Shown here: positions 1-11,945 of the stretch, piece after piece
Layout: every line of letters begins with the position of its first letter
Position numbering within the stretch: the stretch's first letter is position 1
NCBI GenBank assembly: GCA_027924585.1
Contig: BSBM01000150.1
Coordinates: forward strand, 19,202,001-19,266,000
Direction of reading: 5' to 3'
Source: Larix kaempferi
Taxonomy: Eukaryota > Streptophyta > Pinopsida > Pinales > Pinaceae
DNA length: 64,000 nucleotides
Notes under the pieces: model-generated
Told to the model about the DNA's origin: nothing
Databases searched by the model: none
The model's input: the letters and a program-made list of their open reading frames with translations, nothing else
Made by a program: the position numbers and the translations under genes

Positions 1-706
1 TGATTTAATTTTCTGAGTTTTAAAGTTATGAAAAATTTCCATGTGTTTCAAGTTAGTTTGTTATTTATGCATAAGAAACTAATTTGCAGCAATGGGGTTT
101 GGGCATTAAACTCTATTTGTTTAACAACATTTGAAACCGGGTTGGGGATTTGAAAAGTTTTCACTTTTTACTACCTAGGTTCATAGTATAAGAGCTTTGC
201 AAGAGAAAGAGAATAGACACTTTATTTGCAAGTTGAGGAGGAAGATGCAGGAAGAATTCACAGAGTGAATCTACATCAGGTTCAATGGATCTAAAATCAG
301 TTCTTCTTCTAACCCCATTCAACTATTCTTTCTCCCAAACTTGTTTAATTTCTCTTCTCTCTCACAAACTTTATGTGATATTTTTACTAGCTAAGTTCAC
401 TATGAAAACTTCACATGATATCGCATCAAGTCTAGAAAACTTCAAGAGTGTTTGTTCAAGGCACTACACCGCACAGATTTGTAGATTTCGCGAGCAATAA
501 GCACTTCGAATAAGGTCTACTTTGGAGGTTAGAAACTTGAAAATGCTTGGGTATAAGGAGCATATAATGGAGGTTGGTGATGAACCTAGAGAAATATGTT
601 AAGGAGCATTAGAGCCTTGCGAACCCGCTAGTAATGAGCACTTTGAAGAAGGTATGTTTTGGAGGTTAGAAACTTGAGAATGCTTGCGTATAAGGAGCAT
701 ACTTAA
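1..706. repeat. Left flank of first LTR element, with tandem repeat
   Basis: AT-rich sequence with no convincing gene. From about 501 a unit starting GCACTTYGAA recurs at 638, giving a period near 137 bp. It holds the phrases TTGGAGGTTAGAAACTTGA and TATAAGGAGCAT in both copies. The phrase GATGAACCTAGAGAAATATG near 576 recurs in the array right of 11335, so the two flanks were one minisatellite tract before the retrotransposon entered. A weak match to a copia primer-binding site (AGTATAAGAGC near 187) is noted but not claimed. Confidence 0.6.
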
Positions 707-711
707 TGGAG

Positions 712-3700
712 TGTTGAAGCCTCGGATGTGCTGGAAGTACCCTAGGAAACAACATAAGGGAGATAGCCTAGCCGAAGGCTTCGAATAATCCTATGCAAAT
801 ATTACCCTATCCTCAAGTTGTTTGGTATAACTAACTCTGACGGGTTTTACGGCTCCATTAGCCACTAAGCGATGGTTGCTCCTCAAAGAGGAAACTTTGA
901 ATCATGAATAAAACTTAATCCTAAATGCAAACCTAACTTAATGTGAAATTTATTAAATGTGATTGTGATAACCAGTTCATGTCAATCTGTCGATCTATGA
1001 TAAATGATAAAAATAATCATCTAATAGAACTAACATAATGAAAATAAAAATGTTTTTTTCATAAACTGATTAAAAGGAAAAAATATTAGTTTTAATTAGT
1101 ATTCAATTGATTATCAAGCTGACAAATCAGATTCATATCATTTGGTGTGTTATAAAACACTTGAAGCTATGCAAGAACAAAAATCAGGACAAATCCATAA
1201 TTCTGCTCATCACATATTGAACATCATTTGTGTTGCAATTGAAAATAACTTATGAGGACTAAACATAGGCAACAGAATGTGAATACCAGATGAAAATCAG
1301 TATATTCTGAAAATAAATTGCAGAAAACAAAACAAATTCAATTTATTAAATAAATTGATGAAAACCTTACAGAATATCTCCAGATCCAATGAACTAGCTT
1401 GCTGAGAAATCAAAGAGTGTCATTCACTGATCTGAATAACAAACTGTATGCATAAAAATTCATAACAATTCTATATTACAAAGAAAGAAAGAAATTTGTT
1501 TCTCTTGAGATCCCCCTCCCCTGATCATAGAAGGTAGGTATTTATACAAAGTAAATGACATGAGAAGATAAGATAAGTTTCCGCAATTGTTGAGCTAACT
1601 AGCTGAGTTGTTCCATTTAGTAAACCCGTTCATGAGAAAAATATGGGAAATTATGTTATGAAAAACTATTCGGATCTCCCAGATGAATAACTTTATGAGG
1701 ATTCTTCTCATTAGAAAACTAATAGGGCATATTCTGCACAAAACCCATGTTTCGGATTTTCCATATTCATCTTCATAACTTCATAAATCGCGTCCAAAGA
1801 TCATTGCTTTCCACTTTGCATGTTTTGATCACTCCAAATTTGGGATGTAAATTCTTCAGCTTGACTCCTCCAAATCCAAATCCACACATGTACAATTCAA
1901 AAGATAAATTAAAACATCATTCAAAACTAATGAAATAAATCTAAGTTAATAAAAATCCATTAGCAAACCAAAATATAATAAAAATAGATAAATCTGATCC
2001 AAATCTCAAATTGACTGTTCAGATAGATTTTCAGAGCTGTTAATCTATTCAATTGGAAAAAATAATCTTCCCAAATAATTCATCATCCTTCTAGCTTTCC
2101 AGCGAGCTATCTCGGGCTTGATTTGGAGTCATAAATCTCAAAATATTGCTCCCGGAAATTAAGGCTCAACAACCGTTGATTTCATTGTTGGGTGAATTGT
2201 GGTCATTGATCTAACAACTAATTCCATTATCCATATTAATTATTTTATAAAAGAATAAAACCAAACAAAAATCCAAAATCAATATTTCCAAAATATCAGA
2301 AATCACATGTCGAAAAGGAAATTTTGAATTTTTAAACAAAACAAAATCGGAAAACAAAATTAAAATCCTAAGTAAAAAATGAAATTACCAAAATTTAGGG
2401 ACCCGAATTTAAATTAAAATATAACATAAGAGAAACTTAGGGTTCGAAAATTCTGAAATGAAAAAATGAAAATTTGGAAAAGAGACTTCCGCAATCCGTA
2501 ATCTGCATTGCGGGTTGCGAAAATGATTTTTTTAAATGAGAAAAACTTTACCTTCCACAATCGCAATTGCAGATTGGGCAAATGTGGAAATATTTTTAGA
2601 AATTATAAAGTTTCTGCAATCCAATCCCGCAATTGCGGATTGCAGGTTGAGGAAACATTGAAATTTAACAATTAAAATCAAACGATCCAATTACAAAAAT
2701 ATTAAATTTCAACCATAAAAATTAAAGCTTTCCCAATTGGCAAAGATGCATAAAAATGATCAAAAGACTTTAAAAAATGCAATTTTTTTTTTAAATATTG
2801 AACTAAGTAATGAAATAACAATGGAGAAAAGATTAAAAGAAAATCTAGAAATATTTACAAAGTAAAAGAAAATCCAATATTTGAAAAATATAAACCTCGA
2901 AGTAAAACCAAAACAATTTACACGTTATTTCTTAAGCAAATAAATGTTGGAAACAAGTTACCTATATAGGAAAAGAATCACTCCTATAATAGAGGAGAAT
3001 TAATGAATTCCATAAATAGGTTTCTAACATAATTATTTTCCAAGAATTGAATACCAAGAAAAGAATAATAATATTTCTTTTTGCACAATAATAAATGAAA
3101 ATATTTTTAAATTGCAAAAGGGAAAAATAGAAATTGTATTTTCAAGATCAAATTAGCTTATTGAGAAGGAAATATTTATCCATGATCAAACTAATTTTAC
3201 ATTAGTGAATATTGAACTTTAATCCCACTAATTCCCAAATAATCATAAAACAAAAAACTCATGGAAATTAGGGAAATTAGAACTCATATAAACTAAAACA
3301 TGTATGTCTTTTTTTAATTTTCATAAAATCAAATTGTGTATAAATTTAATATATGGATTTAATAAAATACACAAAGTAATTTAATGAAAGCCAAAGCATG
3401 ACCATGAATAATTAAAATATTTAAATAAGCTTAAATTAAACATTAAAAATGTTAAATTAACATTATAGCAAACAAACCAAAAGACTAAGATTATTTACAA
3501 TATTTATATTATGATTCTAAGCATGCAAAAGTGAAAATAAAACTCCATTAAGCTCAAATATCAAACTAATGCAATATCTAAACTCATAAGATCAATCAAA
3601 ATAATGATAACATGGTAAGTTAACCACCAAGATTATGGAACCGACTCAAATGAATCCAAAAATCAAATAAGTAAAATGGAAACAATCCAAATAATACCAG

Positions 3701-3816
3701 AGATCTAGGAGAATAATTAGGTCAATGGTGAAATACAAAAATGGAAATCCAAACAAATAAGAAATAAAATGGGCTCCCATCTTATGTTTAAGATAGGATA
3801 TGTTGTGCATACAACA
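712..3816 (-). repeat. 3' LTR of the first element
   Basis: Direct repeat of 8221-11329. It starts TGTTGAAGCC and ends GCATACAACA on the plus strand. It contains about 370 bp (around 2750-3115) that are missing from the other LTR, and it lacks the 290 bp MITE found there. Between 2480 and 2660 it carries several short, partly palindromic motifs built from CCGCAAT and ATTGCGG. Confidence 0.85.
2480..2660. repeat. CCGCAAT/ATTGCGG palindromic cluster in LTR
   Basis: Several copies of CCGCAAT-type words and their reverse complements (ATTGCGG) lie in both orientations over about 180 bp. The matching block in the other LTR (about 10225-10515) holds a cleaner set, including GCAATCCGCAATTGGATTGC. 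The words could form hairpins. Their role is unknown: they might be regulatory or a slippage-expanded motif. Confidence 0.6.
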
Positions 3817-6329
3817 AATGGCGACTAGCTGAGCAAAGCAGTTATCTATGCCTTGAAAAGATAGGGTTTGTACATGTATAAGGAGAAGAAAATTGAGGCT
3901 TTTAACAAGAAGAAATATTTCCCCAAAACATGTGTACCAAATTAACAAGTCGACCTTTTAAAGATTCACCCAGCTGCAATTGATTTTTAAAGATGCCCTT
4001 CTAACTATCAGTTGGAATGCAAAGAAAAAAACTCATTGATTTGATTTCCAACAAAATATTTTCTTCGTTGAAGCATGCTCTAAATGAACAATTTATGATG
4101 ACGAGAAGATGTTATCTTAATGTTTTACCTCTAATACCACAGGCATGGCCCTGCTACCAGAAAGCATCTATAACCTCGGCAGGGTTACCTTTTAACCCAA
4201 TAAGTTGTTTTTATCCCATCCACTAGTTAAATATGCGAAGCTTATCAATCCTTGTTAAAGATTTGCATCCTTGGAAAGAAGTTGGGAACCACTGTCCTAA
4301 CTTGGTGATCAGATCGTGACATTGTCATTCACACCAACTTATAGATAATGAGCAGGATGGCTTGTGATGAGACCCCCCTGTCTTGTAACCATTTTTGTGG
4401 CTACAAGCCAGTATCCTGGCTTAGGGACAAGTTATTGATAATGTCATGCCATAAGAAGGTATGATCATGAACGGGTCGGCTTATAATAAGACCTCATTTT
4501 TCTCAACTCACTCCCAGAGATGTTAAAGACAGGATTGGGCTATGTTTAAAGTTAATCTCATAAGAGATTACTTAATGGATGGGGAAGCGACTATACTCCT
4601 TAAGAGATCGGGATGGCGTTAAGATATTTGAGATAATAACAATGTAAGCCCCACTCATTTGCTCCTAAAGAGGGATCCAATTAGAACATAATGCAGAATT
4701 TAGTTTAAAATAGTTTTGCGTATTGATTTGTGATAATTAAAAGGAGAAAGATAATCAATGCAGCTTAGTTTATGTATGAAGGTAAAACTTGGAAAGTGTT
4801 CCACCGCGGGAAAAGGGATAGTCTCTTCTTGAAAATCACCTTGAAAATATTCCTTCGCATACAAGACTTCAAAAGATGTAGGCTTGGAATGACTAACTTG
4901 CCCCAAAGTATCATTAACTAAGGATCAACAATCCCCTATCAATGAATTTTAGAAAATGTTTGATAAATAAAACATGATTCAAAATAAAGAATTATAGAAT
5001 AATTGGAATCGATTTTTCGATATTTAACATTTTAACCTTTCACCCCAATGCAAATGATTATCAAACTAAGAAATCCAATCATAATCAAACAATTTTAAAA
5101 ATTAAATGAAAAGTGATCTAATCAAAATAAAATTAAAGCAAATGAGGCTTTACAATCATGACTAACATCTCATGTGGAAGAATATGTGTTTAAAGTTTTG
5201 TCGTAGAAAAGAATTTTTTATTGTAATAAGGGTGATAAATAGTGGATTAGATTGTATCAATTCATAAATTGTACATAATTATTTGAATTGATTATAGTTG
5301 TATTTGATGTAATTATATATTCTTTTACTTTAAAGATTCGATTAATAGTATTATTCACCACATGATATATTGAGCCAATTGAAGCCTTTTATTTAGAAAA
5401 CTAAATTAAAATGTAAAATAATTGTAAAAATAGGCCTTAAGAAATTGTCTTATACGAACAAAAGTGAGATTTGTTGTCGTGCTTGGAAAATCAAAGGAAT
5501 TTGTTATTGTAAAGAGAGTAATTATATCAATTCATAAATTGTAAATGTATTGAATCGATTAATTGAATAAAACTCTTAAAATAAATTTATTCTCCTTCGG
5601 TTGAAGAATTACGATCAACAATGATATTTTTCGCTTAAAGTTGTTTAGGACAATGAGGTCTTTCTTTATTAAAGATTATGTACGAAAAGAAAATGAAATA
5701 ATACTAAACTAAATTGTGTCAATTTGCGACAGCAAAATATGTAAAAACATATTTTTTCAAGTGCATACCTAGGAAATATCAAAATTCATGTGTAATGAAG
5801 ATGTTCTAATTTTAACTTCTTTGTCTCATGTCAAAATATTCTTGCTCTTAAAACTTGGAAAATAATTAATTCAAAACATTTCATGACAAGATCATGATAG
5901 TTTAAAACTAAAGACATAATTCAAACATGAATGCCTTGAACCAATAAAATAATAAGTGAGAGCATGAATAACATAAAGTGAAAGAAGATAAAAATACTTC
6001 CCTAAATGCATCTGAAGAAACATCATTTCCAACTTGGACTTGGATTGTCGTCGCAAATATTTAAGAAAACCAAAAGAGTAATCTAATTATTAAAGAAATT
6101 ATCAAAACTAATATATTCTACACATACTCCTACACTACTCTAAAAAGTAAACAAAAACTAAGTATACTTGAATTTCCAATGCAACCATGAAAGCATATGG
6201 AAACCTGCAAAAAGGAAGAAGTGAATAATCAAAAGGCGTGATATGAATGTCTGAAAATAAAAAAAAATAAAAAAGAATGTATTAAAGCAAATAAAATGAT
6301 ATTTATGTACAAATAAAGAGAACGGAGCC
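3817..6329. other. Non-coding internal region of the first element
   Basis: AT-rich internal sequence between the 3' LTR and the gag remnant, with no domain recognised on either strand. The first bases after the LTR, AATGGCGACTAG, are close to an inverted copy of the bases next to the opposite LTR. No purine tract was seen where the minus-strand polypurine tract is expected. Around 4320-4480 there are partly repeated phrases (GATAATG, GGCTTRTRATRAGACC). Confidence 0.5.
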
Positions 6330-8147
6330 TTACCATCTATATACAAATGAGGAAAACGGAGTTTTACCATAATGATGTAACCTTGCTAAGAAAGATTTCT
6401 CAAACCAATCAACAACCCAATCATGGTATATACCATGAAAATCAAAATAATGACAAAAAGAGTTTGAAATATTTATGCGATGAAATGGATTATTTGAAAG
6501 GAAATCAACATTAATATTATAAGAATTCAAAACTTCTCCTTGAACAATTTTCTCCTTAGAATATTTTCTTGAATAAGATCAGCAAAATCGGGTCCAATTT
6601 GTTCTAGTTTATTATCATAATAATCATCATAAATTGGTTGATTTAATTGGAAATTCTCAAAGAGGTCAAATTGTCTATGAGTATTTACTTGAGAATAACT
6701 AAAGATATGAGATGTTATTAGTGTAGAACTAGTATCATTAACATTCTGATAAGAATCTTCTCCATCAAGTAATTGATTGTAAGAAGAAAATGTTTCTTCA
6801 TTGAATGATGAATCATAAAAGGAAAAATTTTGAAATTACCCTTAGAAATAGCGCTCATTTCTAGCAAAGAAGAATTGCAAGAAAACATAGATTGATGATA
6901 AAGATAAGAATCTTCTTGATCTTCTTCATGTATTTCATAATTAACTTGCACCTCTTTAAGATTTAATAATGGAGAGTTAGAATCTGAAATATATGATTCA
7001 ATGTCATTGTTATCAAATAGATCAGGATACAAAGAAAAATATGAAGAGGAAAAAAGTGTATGAAATTCATCTCTTAAAAGTAGAATATTTTCAGATCGAG
7101 ATTCTTTAAGAGGGTTTTTCTCTCCAAAAGGAATATCTATGAAATGTTTCAAATCAGAATGTGCTTCTTCTTCTAACGTAGGATAATCATCTCGTGAAAT
7201 ATGTTCTCCTATAGAATCACTTAGGTCAGAAAATAGTAATTGGGAAAACATATCACAAATTTCAAAACAATTAGTTGATTCAAGATCTATCAAAAGATTA
7301 ACAGAATAACAAATATCGTAATCTTGAAGCTCTTGACTTATGCTAGAAGAAGATTGTTTGATATTATGATTAGAACTATTCTCTTTTACTTTAGAAGAAT
7401 CTTCTATAGAAAAATGATCCCCTTCATGATTAGTTAAACTTCGACTTTCACGTGAAACAGATATGGTCATATCATCATTTAAAGCACCAAAATCATCATA
7501 TTGATTATGACCATATCTAAGAAAAAGAATGAATTCATTTCTACAATTTTTAAATCCATAGATTCTTCATGCAAATCTAAACCAAGAGGTGGATGATTAT
7601 GGATGTATAATTCATATTTATCATCTACTAATTGATCAAATTCATGTAAAACATAACTAGTGTGTTGAAACCATTCAAGTATCATAGGACGATCTATTAA
7701 ATGGAATCTACAACAGATATTAAAAGTTCTAATTGCAAAATCTTCTAATGATTCACCCATTTTTCTAGTGAGTTGTTTACATTCATTGCATAATCTAAAA
7801 AATTCATAATGTCCAAAAGAAAGTATGAAAAGATCTAAAAAATGTTCAAAAGAATGGACAGAGGCAAAAGGTAAGGTTACATACCACTCTTTGACTCGTC
7901 CTTCGAATGTGAAGGCTAACAATCTGCACAAAACATCTTGATCTAGAATTTTGTTAACAAAACAATTATAAGCAAATTGAAGAACATGTTCTTGTGCTAA
8001 AATTTCTCCCTCACCATCGAATTTTACTTCTATTAGTTGCTTCAACAAATCTGTTTGAAAATGAAAACTAATGTGTCTAGAAAAACAACTAAATACAGAT
8101 TATTGGGCAGAAAAACAACTAAATACAGATTTTTGGGATGGAGCCAT
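6330..8147 (-). pseudogene. Decayed gag gene of the first element
   Basis: The minus-strand frame starts with ATG at 8147, about 55 bases from the primer-binding site. After 15 codons it meets TAA (8100-8102). That stop lies in a roughly 30 bp tandem duplication of the phrase encoding SVFSCFS. The following open stretch (to 7479) resembles the retrotransposon gag core: a W-YVTLP segment, then FEHFLDLFILSFGHYEFFRL, then ESLEDFAIRTFN. A frameshift near 7500-7550 leads to an acidic, serine-rich tail (7470 to about 6720). A further shift leads to tyrosine- and asparagine-rich sequence, then a last open piece ending VYRW at 6330. No CCHC zinc knuckle is visible. The call rests on the gag-like core and its position beside the 5' LTR. 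Confidence 0.65.
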
Positions 8148-8200
8148 TATAAAATAATCTGATTAAAGGAAATAGCTCAAATTACCTTACATGTCGTATG

Positions 8201-8218
8201 GCCCTCATTCTAGCGCCA
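8201..8218 (-). other. Primer-binding site of the first element
   Basis: Read on the minus strand, two bases after the 5' LTR end (…CGACA) comes TGGCGCTAGAATGAGGGC. TGGCGC is a common start for gypsy primer-binding sites and would pair with a tRNA 3' end ending CCA. I did not assign the tRNA. Confidence 0.6.
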
Positions 8219-8220
8219 TT

Positions 8221-11200
8221 TGTCGAAGCCTCGGATGTGCTGGAAGTACCCCAGGAAACAACGTAAGGGAGATAGCCCAGTCGAAGGCTTCAAATAATCC
8301 TACGCAAGGATTACCCTATCCTTAAGTTGTTTGGTATAACTAACTCCGATGGGTTTTACGGCTCCGTTAGCCTCTAAGCGATGGTTGTTCCTCAAAGATG
8401 AGACTTTGAATCATGAATGAAACTTAATCCTAAAGGAAAACCTAACTTAATGTGTAATTTATTAAATGTGATTGTGATAACCAGTTCATGTCAATCTGTC
8501 GATCTATGCTAAATGATAAAAATAATCATCTAATAGAACTAACAGAATGAAAACAAAAATGTTTTTTTCATAAACTGATCAAAAGGAAAAAATATTAGTT
8601 TTAATTAGTATTCAATTGATTATCAAACTGACAAATCAAATTCATATCAATTGGTGTGTTATAAAACATTAGAAGTTATGCAAGAACAAAAATTAGGACA
8701 AATCCATAATTTTGTTAATCACAGATTGAACATGATTTGTGCTCCAATTGAAAGTAACTTCTAAGGACTAAACATAGGCAACAGAATGTGAATCGGGTTA
8801 TTTTTTAAGGATTCTAATATTATACTTAAGTATAGTATTATAGGCGATTATTTTGGATTGAAAAACACATATATAGAGATAGGTAGGCGAATATTAAATA
8901 TGAAACCTACAATTTACTACTAAAACATGTAAATTTTGGCGAATATCATGATAAAAAGACATATTTTATGTAAATATAAGCGATATTAGAGACTAAAAAT
9001 GATAAAATAGAGAATTTATTTTTTGAAAAAAAGCCCGAAAAATAGCCAATTGGCAAAATTTCGCCCTTAAAAATTACCCTGATTGTGAATATCAGATGAA
9101 AATCAGTATATTTTGAAAATAAATTGCAGAAAACAAATCAAATTCAATTTATTAAAAAATTTGATGAAAACCTTACAGAATATCTCTAGATCCAATGAAC
9201 TAGCTTGTTGATAAATCAGAGAGTGTCATCCACTGATCTGAATAATAAACGGTATGCATAAAAATACATAACAATTCTATATTACAGAGAAATAAAGAAA
9301 TTTGTTTCTCCTGAGATCCCCTCCCCTGATCATAGAAGGTAGGTATTTATACAAAGTAAATGACATGAGAATATAAGATCAGTTTCCCTAATTGCTGAGC
9401 TAACTAGCTGGGTTGTTCCATTTAGTAAATCCGTCCATGAGAAAAATCTAGGAAATTCCATTTTGAAAAACTAGTTAGATCTCCCAGATGGAGAACTTTA
9501 TGAGGATTCTTCTCATTGAAAAACTAATAGGGCATATTCTGCACAAAACCCATGTCTCGGATTTTCCATATTCATTTTCATAACGCCAAAAATCGCATCC
9601 AAAGATCACTGCTTTCCACTTGGCACGTTTTGATCACTCCAAATTTGGGATGTAAATTCTTCAGATTGACTCCTCCAAATCCAAATCCACACCTGTATAA
9701 TTCAAAATATAAATTAAAACATCATTCAAAACTAATGAAATAAATCTAAGTTAATAAAAATCCATTAACAAACCCAAATATAATAAAAATAGATAAATCT
9801 GATCCAAATCCGAAATTGACTATTCAGACAAATTTTCGGAGCTGTTAAGCTATTCAATTGGAAAAATAATCTTCCTAAATCATTCCTCATCCTTCAGCTT
9901 TCCAACGAGTTATCTCAGGCTTGATTTCATTATTGGGTGAATTGTGGCCATTGATCTAACAACTAAATCCATTATCCATATTAATTATTTTCCAAAAGAA
10001 TAAAACCAAACAAAAATCCAAAATCAATATTTCCAAAATATCGGAATCGCATGTCCCGAAGGAAATTTTGAATTTTTAAACAAAACAAAATCAAAACCAA
10101 AATTAAAATCCCAATTAACAAATGAAATTACCAAAATTGACAAACCCGAAATTAAATTAAAATATAACATAAGAGAAACTTAGGGTCCAAAAATGCCAAA
10201 ATGAAAAAATGAAAATTTGGAAAAATGACTTCCGCTGCGGGTTGCGGAAATGATTTTTTTTAAATGAGAAAAACTTTACCTTCCGCAATCCGCAATTGGA
10301 TTGCGGATTGCGGAAATGTGGAAATTTTTTTAGAAATTATAAAGTTTCCGCAATCCGCAATTATTTTGCGAAATCAAATTTTATTAATTAATTAAATTGT
10401 TGTCCGACTTCCGCAATGCATTGTGGATTGCGGGTTGCATAAACATTGAAATTTAACAATTAAAATCAAACGATCTGTAATCTACATTTCAGAATGCGGA
10501 TTGCTGAAATATTAAATTTCAACAATAAAAATTAAAGCTTCCGCAATTGGCAAAAGGGAAAATAAAAATTTTATTTTCAAGATCAAATTAGTTTATTGAG
10601 AAGGAAAGACTTATCCATGATCAAACTAATTTTACATTAGTGAACATTGAACTTTAATCCCACTAATTCTCAAATAATCATAAAACAAAAAACTCATGGA
10701 AATTAGAGAAATTAGAATTCATATAAACTAAAACATGTGTGTCTTTTTTTAATTTTCATAAAATCAAATTGTGTATAAATTTAATATATGGATTTAATAA
10801 AATACACAAAATAATTTAATGAAAGCCAAAGCATGACCATGAATAATTAAAAGATTTAAATAAGCTTAAATTAAACATTAAAAATGTTAAACTAATATAA
10901 GCAAACAAACCAAAAGACTAAGATTATTTACAATATTTATATTATGATTCTAGGCATGCAAAAGTAAAAATAAAACTCCATCAAGCTCAAATATCAAACT
11001 AATGCAATATCTAAACTCATAAGATCAATCAAAATCCCAGAATGAAGGTAATAACCAGCCATCATCTCGAATGACCAATTTATGCAGTGAAGACCAAATC
11101 TAGGTGGGGAAGGTGAAGGATAACATGGTAAGTTAACCACCAAGATTATGGAGACAACTCAAATGAATCCAAAAATCAAATAAGTAAAATGGAAACAATC

Positions 11201-11329
11201 CAAATAATACCAGAGATCTAGGAGAATAATCAGGTCAATGGTGAAATACAAAAATGGAAATCCAAACAAATAAGAAATAAAAGGGCCTCCCATCTTATGT
11301 TTAAGATGGTATCTGTTGTGCATACAACA
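8221..11329 (-). repeat. 5' LTR of the first element
   Basis: Direct repeat of 712-3816. It begins TGTCGAAGCC and ends CATACAACA on the plus strand. It is interrupted at 8794-9083 by a MITE and lacks about 370 bp present in the partner near 2750-3115, so the total lengths are similar only by chance. It carries the CCGCAAT palindromic cluster at about 10225-10515. Confidence 0.85.
8794..9083. mobile_element. hAT-like MITE inside the LTR
   Basis: A 290 bp insertion is present in this LTR and absent at the matching site of the other LTR (near 1285). It is flanked on both sides by TGTGAAT (8787-8793 and 9084-9090). The left end reads CGGGTTATTTTTTAAGG and the reverse-complemented right end reads CAGGGTAATTTTTAAGGG, forming terminal inverted repeats. 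The CAGGG end and the 7-8 bp duplication suit the hAT superfamily. GGCGA-type words (GGCGATT, GGCGAAT) recur inside, as in the larger hAT element at 24462-27081. There is no coding capacity. Confidence 0.8.
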
Positions 11330-11334
11330 TGGAG

Positions 11335-11550
11335 GTTGACGATGAACTTAGAGAAATACATTAAGGAGCATTAGAGCCTTGTGATCACATTGTGTGAATG
11401 TTAAATAGGTTATGAACCTAGAGAAATATGTAAAGGAGCATTAGAGCCTTGTGACCACATTGTGTGAATGTTGAAGAGGTGATGAACCAAGAGAAATGTG
11501 TTAAGGAGCATATGAGCCTTGTGACCACATTGTGTGAATGTTGAAGAGAA
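11335..11550. repeat. Minisatellite, period about 68 bp
   Basis: Three tandem copies of a unit beginning GATGAACYTAGAGAAATA, running through AAGGAGCATTAGAGCC and ending CACATTGTGTGAATGTT. A further partial copy lies left of the retrotransposon near 576, so this array was the insertion target. Confidence 0.8.
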
Positions 11551-11554
11551 TTGG

Positions 11555-11945
11555 GAACATAAGAGCATGTTATAAGTAGGGGTGATGGAAAAAGGAGCAT
11601 TGGACATCTTGTTAGAGAGTGCACCATCTTAGAGGAGGGTGTTGTTGAGGAGCATTGGGAACACGAGGGCATGTTATACACAATTAAAGTACAGGTGATG
11701 GAAGAGGGAGCATTGGATAGCTTGTTATATTGCATGTTATACACAATTAAAGTAGGGGTGATGGAAGAGGGATCATTGGATAGCTTGTTAGAGAGTGCAC
11801 CATCTTGGAGGAGGTTGTTGAGTCCAAGAAGGGCATGTGATACACAGTTAAAGAAGGGGTTGTGGAATAGGGAGCATTGAATGATAGGAGCATTGGATAG
11901 CTTGTTAAAGAGTGCACCATCTTGAAGGAGGGTGTTGAGTCCAAG
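11555..11945. repeat. Irregular tandem repeat resembling PPT/LTR junctions
   Basis: Repeated phrases include GGAGCATTGGATAGCTTGTTA, GAGAGTGCACCATCTT, GAGGAGGGTGTTGAGTCC and CATGTTATACACAATTAAAG. They are present about three to four times in varying order. The phrase CACCATCTTGGAGGAGG followed by TGTTGAG resembles the polypurine tract and LTR start of a copia element. The array may therefore be amplified from such a junction. Open frames across it are by-products of the repeats. Confidence 0.6.

Larger units (their letters stand above)
712..11329 (-). mobile_element. Large gag-only LTR retrotransposon (Ty3/gypsy-like)
   Basis: Two direct repeats of about 3.1 kb (712-3816 and 8221-11329) enclose a 4.4 kb internal region. 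The same five bases, TGGAG, stand directly outside both ends (707-711 and 11330-11334), which is a target-site duplication. The plus-strand LTR ends are TGTYGAAGCC and GCATACAACA, so each LTR has TG...CA termini. The gag-like reading frame lies on the minus strand just inside the right LTR, so that LTR is the 5' one. No protease, reverse transcriptase, RNase H or integrase motif was found inside. The element therefore looks non-autonomous, of the LARD or TR-GAG class. Stops, frameshifts and a roughly 370 bp deletion in one LTR show that it is old. Confidence 0.85.

Noticed and set aside
187-197. Possible copia primer-binding site AGTATAAGAGC
   Set aside because: Two differences from the consensus, no LTR partner and no coding sequence to support it.
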